Counted from the first letter of the stretch, positions 35,788 to 48,453 are shown. The stretch: 64,000 bases of DNA from Sphagnum magellanicum (GCA_021904315.1 CM038908.1:23518501-23582500), one strand, 5' to 3'. A program made the numbers and translations. The notes: generated from the letters alone by a model not told the origin.

Positions 35788-37759
35788 GTCTTCTGCTGCT
35801 GCTGCTGCTGCTGCTACTACTATTATTATTATTGCAAAGCCGGAATTGCAGCAGTATTTATCAGTTCTTCTTCCTCTTCAAGAAATTGCGAACAAGACTT
35901 TGTCGAACCAAATTTCTTCAAACTTCTTGTACTTTTCAAGGAGGAGGAGGAGAGAGCCACATCCATCAATGTCAGGCGGAAGAAAGGCGCATTATCTCAA
36001 CATTGTTGCAACACACACTTACTTACTGGATTCCTCTATCCCTCGTTCAAATCTCGTATTGCCGGGACACGACAAAACCCCCCACCATGCAAAAGGCACT
36101 CGCTGTCTTTAAGATCCAGCCAGAAACGCAGCGGCAGCCTTGTAAACCGTGTTACTACAACAACCAGCCATGGAATCTCCAACTAAAAATAAGAAAAAAA
36201 TCCCGAAGACACAGAATGAGAGAGAGAGAGAGAGAAAAACACACAAAAACGGCGAAATTCTTCAATCTCGCGAGAAGTGCTGGCCGACCGACGACTTCCA
36301 GGGGGCAGCAGCACGCCACAAAAGACTTGCAACACGCTTTCTTAGTACGGCTACACCAATTCACGCGCTCCTGCTGCTTCTTCTTCTTCTTCTTCTTCTT
36401 TCCTTGTGCATAATAGTCATTGAAATGGTTTTCGAGAAGAGGGGGGGAAAAAACAAAAAAAAACTTAACACAACAAGAAGAAGACGAAGACGAAGAAGAA
36501 GAAGGAAGGATGCAAGGAATTGTAGAGCGTCGTCGTCGTCGTCGTCGTCGTGGGCCCGTGCGAGCGCGATGGGTCGTCGTCGCGGAGACGCTGCGACACA
36601 AAAGCGTGCACGGAACACACACACACACGCAGAGCCCCATAACGGCAGCCGCCGTCGTCGGAATCTACTACTTACTAACCATTCCACACACACATTCTGT
36701 GCCAGAAAGTCCAAACATAGGTCATAGCTACCTACCACAGACCTACTTATAACTATATAATAGCTACCTACCAACACACCTAAGAACTAACTATTCAATT
36801 ATTATTGCCTACTACCTAGTTGGAGTAAATTCCAGAATGCGTATTCTTCTTGTAGCAGCTGGAATTCCAATTCCATGCACCTATTACACACCAAAAAAAA
36901 AAACTTGTGTAATAGCTACCTACTACTAGATGGAGTAAATTCCACCTGCATATTCTGTAGTGGAAAAGTCCAATTCCACACACCTAAATTAATAACTGTG
37001 TAGTAGCCTGCTTCCCTGCCTACTTGGAAATTTGATTCCACCTGGAATACCTGTTATAATGGCTACCTACTAACACACCTAGGAAGTACCTATAGGTATA
37101 TATAGGTAGCTGCCTACTAGTTGGGAGTAGATTCCAGATACATATTCTGTAGCTGAAAGTCCAATTCTACACACCATAATTGATTACTTGTGTAATGGCT
37201 ACTTACCTTGCTACTTGGAATTGATTCCTGGCAGACACAAATTCCGTAACTGAAGGTTCCAATTCCACAAACCTAGTGAACTATTTTACGATTCCATGCA
37301 CCTAGAAAACTGTGGAATAAGCTACCAGGAAGCCATCTGATTGGCCGATTGCAATTTATGAGATTCTAATTCCTTTTCTGTGTTTTTGTTTGCGTTTGGT
37401 TGTGAGTTTCAATCATCCATGAAAAGCCTCAATGAGATTATGTGTGAAGTTTTGCGATGCTAATCAAGCAAGTTGGTGTTCATGCAAGTCGTCCTCACCC
37501 ACACAAACCCACCATTCCACTCGGCCACACCCCCCCCCTCCCAAAAAACAAAACCCTAATCAACAATTGCCACAACTTTCATGATGCACAAAAGATGCAA
37601 ATTGTGTCTGAGGAACGACAAGATGCATTTGAGTAATGGTTATGGACCCAGAACAACAAACTGTTACATGGGGAGATTGAGATTGCTGGTAATCTGTTAC
37701 ATGTTAGAGACTTCATAGTTCCACACTTGGGGAAGGAAGAAGAAGAAGAAGAAAAAGAT
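35788..37759. promoter_or_regulatory. Upstream region of the PQ-loop gene and downstream region of the PPR gene
   Basis: This holds the PQ-loop promoter/5' UTR (right of 35787) and the PPR 3' UTR (left of 37760). Microsatellites are dense: about eight CTG units and then TAT units at 35793-35834, GA near 36221-36236, CTT near 36377-36400, GAAGAC/GAA near 36476-36504, CGT near 36531-36551 and ACACAC near 36618-36628. Long open frames on both strands here translate these simple repeats (poly-R, poly-S, poly-L) and are not supported as genes. Confidence 0.55.
36721..37320. repeat. Degenerate tandem repeat of roughly 120-180 bp, about four copies
   Basis: Two anchor words alternate. AATAGCTACCTAC or AATGGCTACCTAC occurs near 36760, 36911, 37058 and 37195. 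GGAGTAAATTCCA and its variants occur near 36820, 36941 and 37123. TATTCTGTAG and GTCCAATTCCACACACC-type words recur between them. The unit is old and uneven in length. Confidence 0.7.
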
Positions 37760-40700
37760 TCAATCAGTTGAAGAAGCAATAGAGGGAAGGGAGACGACAG
37801 AGTCATGCAAGTCACTCAAGTCGTTGAGTAGTTTGATAGCTTCATCTGATTCAGCAACTTGTTGCATGAGATACGCATATGTGTCAGCACTTGCGCTACC
37901 TCCTGCCTCTTTCATCTCCTCCAATAATTGTAACAATGCCTCGTATTGTCCCAGCTCCGCATACTTTAGAAGCAAAATGTCCCATGTCCCCTGTCACCAA
38001 CAAAGAATTAAGATGGATGTGGTGAATAAGCAAACCATAGAAAATTCCCCTCTCTCTCAATCCAAATAGCCACCTGCAATTGTGATCACCCCTATAACAA
38101 ATAAGCAAGATACTTATGTACTATGGAATTGTCAAGCCCCCGTGCCCATTCTGTTGGGTAAGGTGCGCCTGGTGAGCTGTTAGGGTGAGCTAGGTGACAC
38201 ACCCAACATAATGGGCCAGGGCAAGACCATTCCATGACACAAGAGTCTGGGGTGCCAGATTCAACAATTTTCAAAAAATAAATAAAAATTCATGTTCAAC
38301 AGAGATGATTTTGGTGAGTAGCTAGTACGAGTGTGTGTAAGATCATCGCCAGAAGATTATGTCATATAATGTGGTCAAGAAAATAACATAATCTGCCACC
38401 CCGGACTAAAAGACAAGAAATAAAAAGGGATGGAAGGGACAGAGAAATTAGTTTTTACTTGTGAAGGTCTCAAGCTGACTTTTTTCATGAACTCCCAAGC
38501 CTCTTTAACAGCCTCCATATTTCCTGCTTCAGAGAATGCTTGAATGAATCGTTCCATGGAGCGTGGTGACAATGATCGTCCTGATGCCTGCCGCACATAA
38601 TAATTACAAAAAAATTAAAAAATTAAAATATTAGTCTTGTTGTCACCACAGACAAGGTTCACATTTTTTGACTTCACAGATTCAGTAAATAAAAGAGTGC
38701 TATGTGTGTGTGTGTGTCTGCGTGCGCTATACAGGGAACTTGCCTTGAGTTCTAGGAAAGTGGCGTAAGCATCATCGAGACGATTATGCACTATGAGTGC
38801 AGATATAACAGTGTGTAATGAAAGATTGCTGGGTGCAATGCCTCGCTCCTTCATTACGCCAAACATGTGCCACATCTCATCCACTTTGTCTATTTTCACA
38901 AGGCCTTGAAACAAAGCATTGTACGTCGCCTGATCACACATTAAAGCAAGGGAATTAAGATTGGATGGCAATAATAATGCATCCAAACTGCTACACAACC
39001 CTCCAATACATAACCCCAACACCTGAAGTGAAGTGAAGAGAGAAAGGAGGACACTACTAGACTGACTGACCTCATTTGGGCGGTGGCCCCGGATTTCCAT
39101 ATCTTGGAGCGTGGTCAGGGCTAAGTCGTAGAGGTCTTCTTTGGCAAAGTACCCGATAAGTATATTGAAGGTGCCACGGTCAGGTGTGCAACCTTCTGTA
39201 TCCATCTTGCGCAAAGTGGCCATAACACCATCCATGTAGCCAGCATTGCAGTAAACTTTCAACAAGGTATTGAACAGGAGGACGTCACACTCGCCTTTCG
39301 CTCTCTTATTAATCTCTGTCACCAATTTCTCAACCACCTCTATCTGTCCTACTCTGGCATATGCTGAAAGTAAAATACTGTAGCCTATACTGCCTGCACA
39401 ACAACATTCCAATCAACCCTTTAATACCCATTGCTCCAGTCTGATGATAGAAAAAAATTACGACAGAGATTGAGCACAAGAAGAGGTTACTGATATGGAC
39501 ATTGACCACAAAACTGCAATGAACCTCCTCAAAAGGAAAACACACAGGCATACCTGGTTTGATGCCTTTGGCCTGCATCTTATCAAACATTTCGTGAGCC
39601 TCCTGGACACGGTCCACTTTTGCATATGCATCCATCATAGAGCAATATGAGACCTGTGAGAGAGACACTGGCAAAATCTCAGGATCAAAGGAACAAAGCT
39701 GCCGAAATCTGTTACCATAAGGGATGATGAAATTCATTTCTTCTGAACACACAAGTTCATGTGGTACCCAAGAAACAGAATATGCATATGCCAATAGTAT
39801 ATACAGAAGTTATGGGCAGCTGCTTACCATATCAGGTTGTAAGCCTGCAGTCTGGACATCCTCAAATATTTTCCGAGCCTTGTCAGGCTGTTTGCTATTT
39901 GCATAAGCATTAATCAATGAATTGTACACAACCTGTGATTGCAAAAACAGACATAGTTTTTTGTCAATCAGACTAGACACCAATGAAGGAGCTGATATCA
40001 AAGAAAAGGAAAATGGACCACATCCAAAGATTCTCCCACCATACATGCATATATAGATACTCAAAAGGCAAAAAGTTTGTGTACCAGATTGGGAGTGAGG
40101 CCTGCAGCTCGAATTTGACATAAAACTTCTTCTGCGTCAGCATGCTTGCCTTTGCATGCAAAAGTATTAAGCAATGCACTGTAGTGGAAGAGGTTGGGTG
40201 CCACTCCTGCCCTTTGCATTTCCTCAAATATTGCCTTTGCTTCTTCTTCCAGTCCATGTGACGCACAAACGTTGATGAGTGCCCCATATGTGACCGAATC
40301 TTGTTTGATATCCCTAACATCCATCTCTTGGAGAAAGACTTGTGCCTTTGTATATCCATCTCGAGTTTTTGCACAACCTGCAATTAACTGAAAACACCTG
40401 ACAAATTGGTTTAAGCATATTTTACTATTGCCTTCCTTGACAAAAACTCTTTCAAACCAACCATCATCCTCTACAAATAAATTCTGGCTTCATTTATGCA
40501 CCACGGAAAACGCCCCCAACAATGAACACAACTGTAATCTATGAGCTTGGAGAGAGGTTGAGAAATGTTTTGTGTAAAAGTGGTGTCGGTATTTACTATT
40601 TACCGTGCTGTATGTGATGAGGTCTGGCTGCAGACCGTCGACTTTCATTTGTTCAAAAAGACGTAACGCTTTATCAACTTTGCCATTGTAAACAAGTGTG

Positions 40701-42135
40701 CTCAGGATAGAATTGCACACAAACACGTTGCAGCGCACAGGATCCAAAACTGGCAACTCATTGAAGATGTACAGAGCTCTCTCTGCTCGGCCTGCCTTTC
40801 CCAACACAGAGAAGAAGCTTGTGTATGTTGGAGCTGATAGTCTTTCCCTCTCTTTCATCCAATCAAACAGCTGTGCATGCATCCCACAAGGTAAAGAAGA
40901 ATCGTTTAAGCTTTTTGCTGCACTCTTTCTGCCTCTCTCTCTCTCTCTCTGTGGAACAAGCAGGTTTGTTGCAATTGTACAAAATCCCCAAAAACCCATA
41001 ATCCTAATTTTCTTCTTCATTCTCTCCAGAGCAGAAATTAATCTCTCTGGGAGAAGCAGGTCTGTTGCTCTTGTACAAAATAGCCAAAAATCCTTAACCC
41101 TGATTCTTCTTCTTCTTTTTCTCCAGAGCAGAAATTCATTTGCAATTGTTTCCTGATGGAAAGAAGAAGAACGAGAAGAAGACGAGAAGGAAGTACCACA
41201 CAAGCATCTTCCCATCTCCTCAATCGGCCAAACCGTCGCAAAACTGCATTCAAGTCCATGGTCTCCAAACTGTCACCAACTCTGTGGGCAGATAGACAAC
41301 AGCATTTGTTAGGCAATGCAATGCATACATAATACAAGCAGATCTCTTTTGTTTGAGGAAGGATTTGGTGAAACGCAATTCACAGATTTTTTCTTCTGCT
41401 TCTTCTTCTGTGATCCTAACCCTAAACTTGGTCGGGCAGGTGGATGGGCGGGGTGGGGGAGATTGGAATTATAACAAACCTGGAAAGGGCAGCTGCAACA
41501 TCCTCCGCAGTTTGAAGGTCAAAAATGGCAGCTCTTCTCTCAGCCCAGGAGATTTTGCCAGGCTGCACTTTCCTGTCAGGACTAACCCACAAATACTTGT
41601 TCAACGTGGTGGACTGCTCTTCTTTCCTTTCCGAAATCTTGAGCAGATCTTGTGCCCTGAATGCGCTTCCACTGGGATTCACCCACACATCTCTCCTTGT
41701 TGTTCTACTTGAAGAATTGATCACCACCGACTCCACACTACTACTATTTTCTGCTGCTGAAAACCCTAACTGCTCAGAAGAAGAACTACTAGTATCGACC
41801 GCAGAAGAACTCCTGCTGCTGCTGCTGCTGTCGCAACTACTACTACTACTTCCCTCCTGCAGCAGCAGCATTGGTGGAACCTCTTGAACATCCCTATCGT
41901 TCACAGAAGAAGAAGAAGAAGAAGAAGAAGAAGGAGACTGGTCTTTTTGTACAGTCTCCAAGCCTGCTCGAGGAGGTCCTCCAATTCTTCTCGAGGTCCG
42001 CCATTGACAAGCTACCCCGCCTCCCTGCGACACAAACTCCGTTGAAGAAGGCAAGCGCGTCGTCCCTGCAAAGCACCCCAAATGGTGAGGCGATGCTGCA
42101 CTGCCCACTACTGGCAGCAACATACTTTGCAGCAT
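37760..42135 (-). CDS. P-class PPR protein, resembling plastid At1g10910 (PDM3/EMB3103)
   Basis: Exons on the minus strand: 41480-42135, 41197-41281, 40604-40870, 40085-40387, 39828-39932, 39554-39653, 39071-39393, 38744-38929, 38459-38587, 37760-37990, giving 794 residues. Residues 1-60 look like a plastid transit peptide, followed by a Ser-rich stretch (about 65-130). From about residue 250 onward, 35-residue PPR repeats run almost to the C terminus, with units such as VTYGALINVCASHGLEEEA and VVYNSLINAYANSKQPDKA. No DYW, E or SMR domain is present. The TYSTLIAGCAK and GYTKA context matches the At1g10910 family, which supports plastid RNA processing. It has nine introns, unusual for PPR genes; the intron after 38744 uses a GC donor. 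The first in-frame ATG was used; an in-frame GTG lies just upstream. Exact orthology is inferred. Confidence 0.9.
38123..38235. mobile_element. MITE-like foldback element in the last intron of the PPR gene
   Basis: The left arm (38123-38159) starts ATGGAATTGTCAAGCCC. The right arm (38201-38235), read in reverse, starts ATGGAATGGTCTTGCCC. Both continue to a GCCCATTnTGTTGGGT core, giving terminal inverted repeats of about 35 bp on a 113 bp element. The inner part has CTAGGTGACACACCCAACATAAT, a word also seen in the array at 1101-1385. There is no coding capacity and no convincing target-site duplication. It lies inside the intron 37991-38458, so it would be removed by splicing. Confidence 0.65.
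40956..41146. repeat. Intronic tandem duplication of about 95 bp in the PPR gene
   Basis: Two adjacent copies each contain CAGGTnTGTTGC, TTGTACAAAAT, CCnAAAAnCC, a CTT-rich tract and CTCCAGAGCAGAAATT. The copies begin at about 40956 and 41051. They lie in the intron between exons 41197-41281 and 40604-40870. Confidence 0.8.
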
Positions 42136-43853
42136 CACGTCCCGTATCTATGTCAATTCTATTTCCTTCCGTCTTGTCTCCTCCTCCTCCTCCTACTCCT
42201 CCCTCCCCAGTTCTCAAACACTGAACTGCGAGCTGCCGAGCTTCCAAGTTTCGTCCAAAAAGCTCCAAATTCGATTCTGCGAAAGACCCAAAACAGAAAA
42301 AAGAATGAAAGATGGGCGAACAATTTTGCACACCCAATTGCGCAATTTTTGGGGAGCAAAAACCCAGTCGGATTTTGGAGCAAAAGAGGATTTTGCGAGA
42401 CGAGGAAGCCACGCGACGCGAAGCGTTTGTGGATAGTACGCGCGGGTTGCTCGATCCGATACGCTCTACGTCGTATACAAGAGGTATGCAACTTTCATAT
42501 TACGATACGGTATCACATACGGTCAGGAATACGCTTTCTAGGGACCAGCCAACAATGTGGATTTCTCATTAAATCTCAGTTAATGAAGTTAATTAATTAA
42601 GTTAATTAATTAATCTCCGTTAATTAAGTATAGGAGAAGGGCCTGAGTACAAGCCCTTCGTGATTTGACGTCTGTGCCCAAGGCTGTTAGGCCAAGGGAA
42701 TAGGTCGAAAATCGCAGAAGGGTCTATACGCAGGTCCTTTTCCTACATAAGGCAGAGCTGGGATTTTTTCACGTTTTAGAAATAGTGACAGGCTGAAGAT
42801 CCTGGTACAGCCTGGCTGGTACCTTCCACCTCTCAGAAGATCCCGCTTGCTGAAAACAGGTTTCTTCAGGCAGGTAAAGGGAGCTGAAAATACAAAGGGA
42901 AAATCCAGGCAGTGCTTTCCGGTGAAGGAATTAACTCAGGAGGAAGTTGTTAGTAATTTAGTGATATGCAAGGAACCAAGGAACCAAAGACAAGGGCATT
43001 ACCATAATGCAGAGTCTTTCATCTTAGGTGGATTTTTCCAAATCTTGGTTATGCTCCCTGTTTGAGGGTCTTAACACACATAAAGAATTAATCGGTGAGG
43101 AAACCTTATAGAAGATGATTAAAGATTTTTTGTATTTAATTCTTGGTTTTGTAATCAAAATCTGGCAAAATCTTCCCAGGAATGATGATCACAACTTTTT
43201 CCTTACATCTTCCAATGAATGATTTGCCATTGATTTTAGCTACAAACAACAATTCCTGAAACAAACATCGATGAAAATCTAAAATTGGAGACAATACGTA
43301 GTTCTTACTGATGACCAGCAATGAACTCATGCGTAGTTGGTACACTAAATGTGTCAATTTTTTTTGTTTCAACAGATCCCAATATTGGATTCACCTCATG
43401 CTTTATACAGTGGGTAAGGTCCACAAGTGCGGGACGTTTCCAACAAGTGACTAATTGGACATATAACATTCGCTGTAGCCAACTGAAAAAGTGACATCTA
43501 TGACATTGCAGAAAAAACTCCACAACAACAATTTGAAGCTTTACTCGACAAAAAGCTCACTCGACGAGGACTAGTGTGGTTAATAACCTCGTTAATATGT
43601 TTTCACGAAGTACAAATGTCACTTTGATGTACCTAAGTGTAGGTCCATCTTGTGAATTCAAGTTTCAATCAATACCAAACAGTTGATCGCTTGCTTGATC
43701 AACTGCTGTATACTATCAATCATATATATACAGAAATTCATCTGATTACCTCTTCACACATTTGTACAAAGAAAACATAAGAGAGTTTTCAGAGTTGCCA
43801 ATGTGGGGGGAGGGACACTACTTATCTACAACTGTTAGAGTCTGTTTCTCATA
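42136..43853. other. Upstream region of the PPR gene and spacer to the ABC1K gene
   Basis: The first 300-400 bases are probably PPR promoter and 5' UTR. A GTG-initiated frame of 172 codons overlaps the PPR start but has no ATG. An AATTAATTAA-rich block near 42587-42615 marks the spacer. The stretch 42640-43070 is moderately GC-rich, with open frames but no recognisable product. The last 100 bases include ABC1K 3' UTR. Confidence 0.45.
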
Positions 43854-46800
43854 TCACTCTAAAATACTTGGGGGATGCCTTTTGTCACCTATTAGTCTTT
43901 GTTTCGAGAAATCTGGTGAAGCAATTGATGCAGGAACACCCTGATCCCACTCCCGAAGTGAGTTGCCTCCATCGAGGTCATCAGCCAGTCGGAGTGCCTG
44001 CCGCTGTATGAGCATCACCACAAAACGCTGTGCAGCTGTCGTGAGCCCTGGGAATAGATCACGCAGCACCGGTAGCAAGTCCTGCGCCATTTCAGCCAGT
44101 TCTGCAGGACCAACCACATAATCCAAGACTATTCCGTGTTCAATAACCTTGCAAGATGTGTTCGCAATTGCCATGAGTAATCCATGATTGGAATTGACCA
44201 AAATCACTCATGTCATGTCATCTTGATAGAGACACCTCTTGCAATTTGTTACTACCAAGTCCCCACACACTTTGCAGCAAGAGCAATGAGTCTGAGACTA
44301 ACCTGCAGCAGAGCTTTGTTGACGAAGCTGCGGTTCGATGAAGACCCATAGCCTTCGCACTGTTTCAAGTGAGCTGTGATCTTCTACAGTAAGTCTTGCC
44401 ATGGGGCTTACACCCACAATAAGGCCTGGTAGCAACAATGGCCAAGACCCAGGGGCAGCAAGTGCAGCAGGCATTGGAATGCGTCGAGCCAAATAGCGCC
44501 ATAGCTCTGCTAGAGCCTCTCGTGAAAGAGCATCCACTGCTCGAACAAGCTGCAGCAGACCACCTCTTTACTCTCAATCCAGTCTTACCTTTACCTCTGT
44601 AACTTAATTCAAAGATGATGTATATCACAGAACCCAGAAACTAAGAAATACCATGGTAGTAAAGGGAATGCATAGGATGGAGTAATCACCATCAGAAAAC
44701 AGAAGTGAGGTGGGTCTAGGTTTTGTGGTTTGAAGCAAAAAATCAGTGATTCATTTACCTCAGTGAGGAGAAGGTCCTGGACAAAACTTCCTTCAGGTGC
44801 AAAAAGTACTGTCAGGACTTCTTTTGTGGGTGGGTCTATAAGAGTCTGTTTCTTTAGGGTTGTGATCCTGCCTGTAGGTGTCATGAGTGCTCGAAAGTTC
44901 TGGAATCCCTTAGTCAAGGACTCCACTCTTTGCATGTCCAGATGCTTCTTGTCCCCATACAAGAAATATTGCAGTGCAGCCCGTGTTCGAGGACTAGCAG
45001 TGGTAAAAATACATAACTATGTTAGACCAGTTTTGTTCCAGTTCTTACAAGCCATGATAACCAGAATGAATTCTGCAATGAGGAGTAGAGCTGCACCTGT
45101 CATCAGTGAGGAGGCGCTTGGAAAGATAGGGATAGCATTCATCCACAATGCTATAGTTGGGGTCAGCATCCAGACCAATTCCCTCCAGCACTGAAAACGC
45201 TCGAAGAATAAGTGCAAAGTATGGGGGAATTACAAACACGTAGTCCTTTGAGATGTTGACTAGATCCTCTGTCAGCTACACATTGCAGACAAATCAGTTC
45301 TGTCTGAAGTTGAAGACTCTTAAGAGCATAAGGCTACATGCAATAACAGTTTATGCAACTTCATCTACCAGTTTGCAGAGAGTAATATATGTAGACAATG
45401 GAGAAAATTCAGCAGAGATATTCTGTCAACAATTGGAGGTATCATATGGGATACCAACGAAGATATTATTCCAGTCAATGAGAAATGACTGAAAAGTTGC
45501 TTTTACCTGCTGGACATTGATTTTGCGGGCTCCACCACCTTGGACAAGTTGTCCCATTATGCGGCCCAATTGTGGTGCTACAGCAGCTGTCTTTCGTGGA
45601 TCTGCTAACTCAGGTGGCACAAACCCTAATCTCACCAAATCCTCTGCCACATGTGCATAGTCTGAATTAACTAGATGGGAAATGTACTCCACCAGTGTAT
45701 ATCGTTGGTCCTCAGTAACCTGCAGAATCACCCATATCCTTCAAGCTTAGGATAGAGCATCCGTAGTGATCAGTTCATGGCAGGACTGTTGTCAGGGTGG
45801 TTTCATACTGTTTCATTGGCCATCTACAGATGACAGAAGGCGCACAAACCAATTTGAGAATCATGACAATCAATGACCATTGTTGTGCAAGATGCCTGCA
45901 AAGGACGGTACCTCAGTCATGAGCCCAAAGTCCAGGACACAGAGGTGACCATCAGGGGTTCGCAAGAGATTGCCTGGATGAGGATCTGCATGCAGAAATC
46001 CAGTCTCAAGGAGTTGCACAAGGTAGCAATTAAGGGCTGTGGTTATGAGGGGGAGCAAGTCAGCTGCATTGCTCTCTGATAACTTCTCGCCATTCACCCA
46101 TTCACATGTTAACACCTTCATTCCACAGCCGTCAACACAGTCAGTGATCTTAACTTCCAGATTGGAAAAGCAGGCCACCTGCCTTGACAGCACCAAATAC
46201 AATACTGGTGTGAACTGGTGTAAAAGTGGAAGGGTGAAAGTAATACCTTGCGACACGTATACTCAAGATATACACCAGGAACTTTGACATTTGGCAATGA
46301 TTTCATGTTTTTGCTGAATTGGATAGCATTCTTGCCCTGCATCCAAAATCTCAAATCCTGGAATCAATGATGAACTATACTGAAGAATGCTGTATGGGAT
46401 ATGCCAAACATGAAACTCATGATTTAGTCACAGGCATGTTGTCTCTGATCATTGTGAGCTTAAAACTTAGCTCACAGGAATTGCTCTCTTGGAACAAAAA
46501 GTGGGAATACAGTAGACTCTCCACATTGAGGATGGTATGGGGGAGGCATGAGGTTCAACAGAGCGAGAGAGAGAGAGTGAAAAGACCTCTTGGACATAGT
46601 CAAGTTCGTCGAAGAAACGGAGGGCCCATGTGTCAAGAAGGCCAACCAAGTCTGATTGGATAAGGGGAATAAGCTGAAATACTTTTGCACTTGTTCTGAG
46701 AAGGAAAAGATCACGAGAAATGCCCTCAAGAACCCCAGGCCGTTGCACCTTGACAGCAACCAGATCTCCAGTCTCTTGCATGCGTGCCTTGTAGACCTGA

Positions 46801-48453
46801 ACCCTAACACACAGTGTGGTATGTGTCATCACAAACCTTTTGTCATTTGAAAGCAAAAAGAGACACCAGCCAAACTGTGAACCTGTGTGAAACCTAGGTG
46901 TGCTCATCATACCTGGCCTAAGGAAGCAGCAGCAATGGGCTCTGCTGACATCTCTGAGAAGATTGCCTCAGCTGGTTTCCCAAGACCTTCAAGAATGATT
47001 TCCTTTGCCTGTTGGTTAGAAAATGGAGGAACCCGATCCTGAAGCTTTTGCAGCTCCTCCAAATAAGTGACAGGCAAGATGTCTGGCCTGATACTCAATG
47101 CCTGCCCAATCTACTTGCCAGTCACAAAAAAACATGAGTAAGCATGACCAATCATCTACCTTGAAAAACACTGCCTGATCAACTCGCCAGTCACAGAAAC
47201 AAGTGTGTGCATCACCAATCTACTTTGAAGAAACTGGATCAATGCTAAAACTGCATCACATACAGAGGAAAGGCATAGTTCTCAAATGTCTATTCATTAT
47301 GACATGAAAAGAATAGTCTCTCAGAAAGCTGCTTATGGTTTAGGGTTTAAGTTCAAAAAGCAACAGAGGGTGGATGCAGAAAGGAAAAAACCTTGATAGC
47401 AGTGGGTCCCAATCGGGTTATGAGCTCTACAAGCTGAGAAGCACGAAGCTTCTCTTTTTCGTATTTCCTCCCCACAAACTCATCAATAAGAATACTGGCT
47501 GTCAACGCCGAGCATCGAAACATGACTTGTGCAGATCGAATGAGGATGTCCACCGGCCTCCTCCTAAAGTAAGCAGCAATGGCAACTGCATCATATCGTA
47601 GCGGTAGATCTCGCCCCTCCACAAACCCTTGCTTGCTTTCATTCACACTCAAAGATGACATGATGATACTGGATGTGGTAGCTATGGTGGCAATCACAGC
47701 AACTGATGTTGTTATGGGAGCTGAGTTGAGCACTGCAACAGCTGCTCCCACTTGGTTCACCAGATCTCCTGTCCATGATGAAAATGCCAAAGTATCAATC
47801 TCCAAGCCGGATGTTGATCCCAATTGACTGATCCTCAACCCCACATCCTCACTTATCAACTCCATGTTATGAAGCACAGTTGCTGCCGAAGTCGATGCAG
47901 ATTGCACCAAATGATTCATACTTGTGGCAATTTGCATGGTGGAAGTAGTGATGACAGGCAGTGAACATGTAAATCGAGCACACTGGATTTGAGGAAGTGG
48001 GTTCCCACTCAACCGCAGCAGCTCAAAAGCTCCAGTATGATGGCAGTGATGGTTCTCTGACATCCTCCCCCATGGTCTTGAGAACAAACCAGTCTCCTCC
48101 AGCAGGACGATCCTCCTCTTCCTCATCCTCCTCCTCTCCTCTTGTGACTTGCTCTTGTGAAAGCAAGTGAGTTTGGTTTCCCATTGCTGCCACCCTCTTG
48201 ATGCACGCTGTTGTTGCTGCTGAGACCTGCCGATCTTGTTCTTCCATGCCGGTCTTTGTCCCAGCTGAATGTGCTTCAAGTTTGCTTCACAATTGAGGCA
48301 ATTGGTAGCAGTAGAGGATGCTGCTCTTGAGAATGGCCTCACCTGCTTCCTGTCGTTGTTGTTTTTGTTCCTCGTCCTCTGCTTGGAGACTTCTTCTTGG
48401 AACGATAGTGAAGCCAAAAGAACGCGGCTCTGGCATGCCGCAGCCATAAGCAT
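43854..48453 (-). CDS. ABC1K/UbiB-family atypical protein kinase, probably plastid
   Basis: Exons on the minus strand: 47392-48453, 46913-47110, 46587-46796, 46247-46336, 45912-46115, 45507-45719, 45097-45275, 44759-44993, 44303-44549, 43854-44101, giving 961 residues. Family motifs occur in order: KIGQ (354-357, split by an intron), AAASLGQV (414-421) in place of the usual glycine loop, VAVK with Lys436, the ExD motif ELD (484-486), HADPHPGN (562-569) and DFG (582-584). All key residues are intact, so activity is plausible. Plant plastid members regulate prenylquinone metabolism and plastoglobules. The IPPYFALILRAFSVLEGI block and the long C-terminal region fit the plastid group; I cannot fix the subgroup. 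About 340 residues precede the conserved core, longer than usual, with a basic Gln-rich stretch. It is head-to-head with the JMJ21 gene. Confidence 0.93.

Noticed and set aside
36149..36777. Long open frames on both strands rich in Arg, Ser or Leu
   Set aside because: They are translations of GAA, CGT and CTT microsatellites in the PQ-loop promoter region.
41894..42412. Frame of 172 codons overlapping the PPR N terminus
   Set aside because: It begins with GTG, not ATG, ends in poly-Phe from a GAA/CTT repeat, and has no similarity to known proteins.
42847..43065. Open frame of 72 codons between the PPR and ABC1K genes
   Set aside because: Too short, with no family and no splice partners. It may be part of an old repeat.
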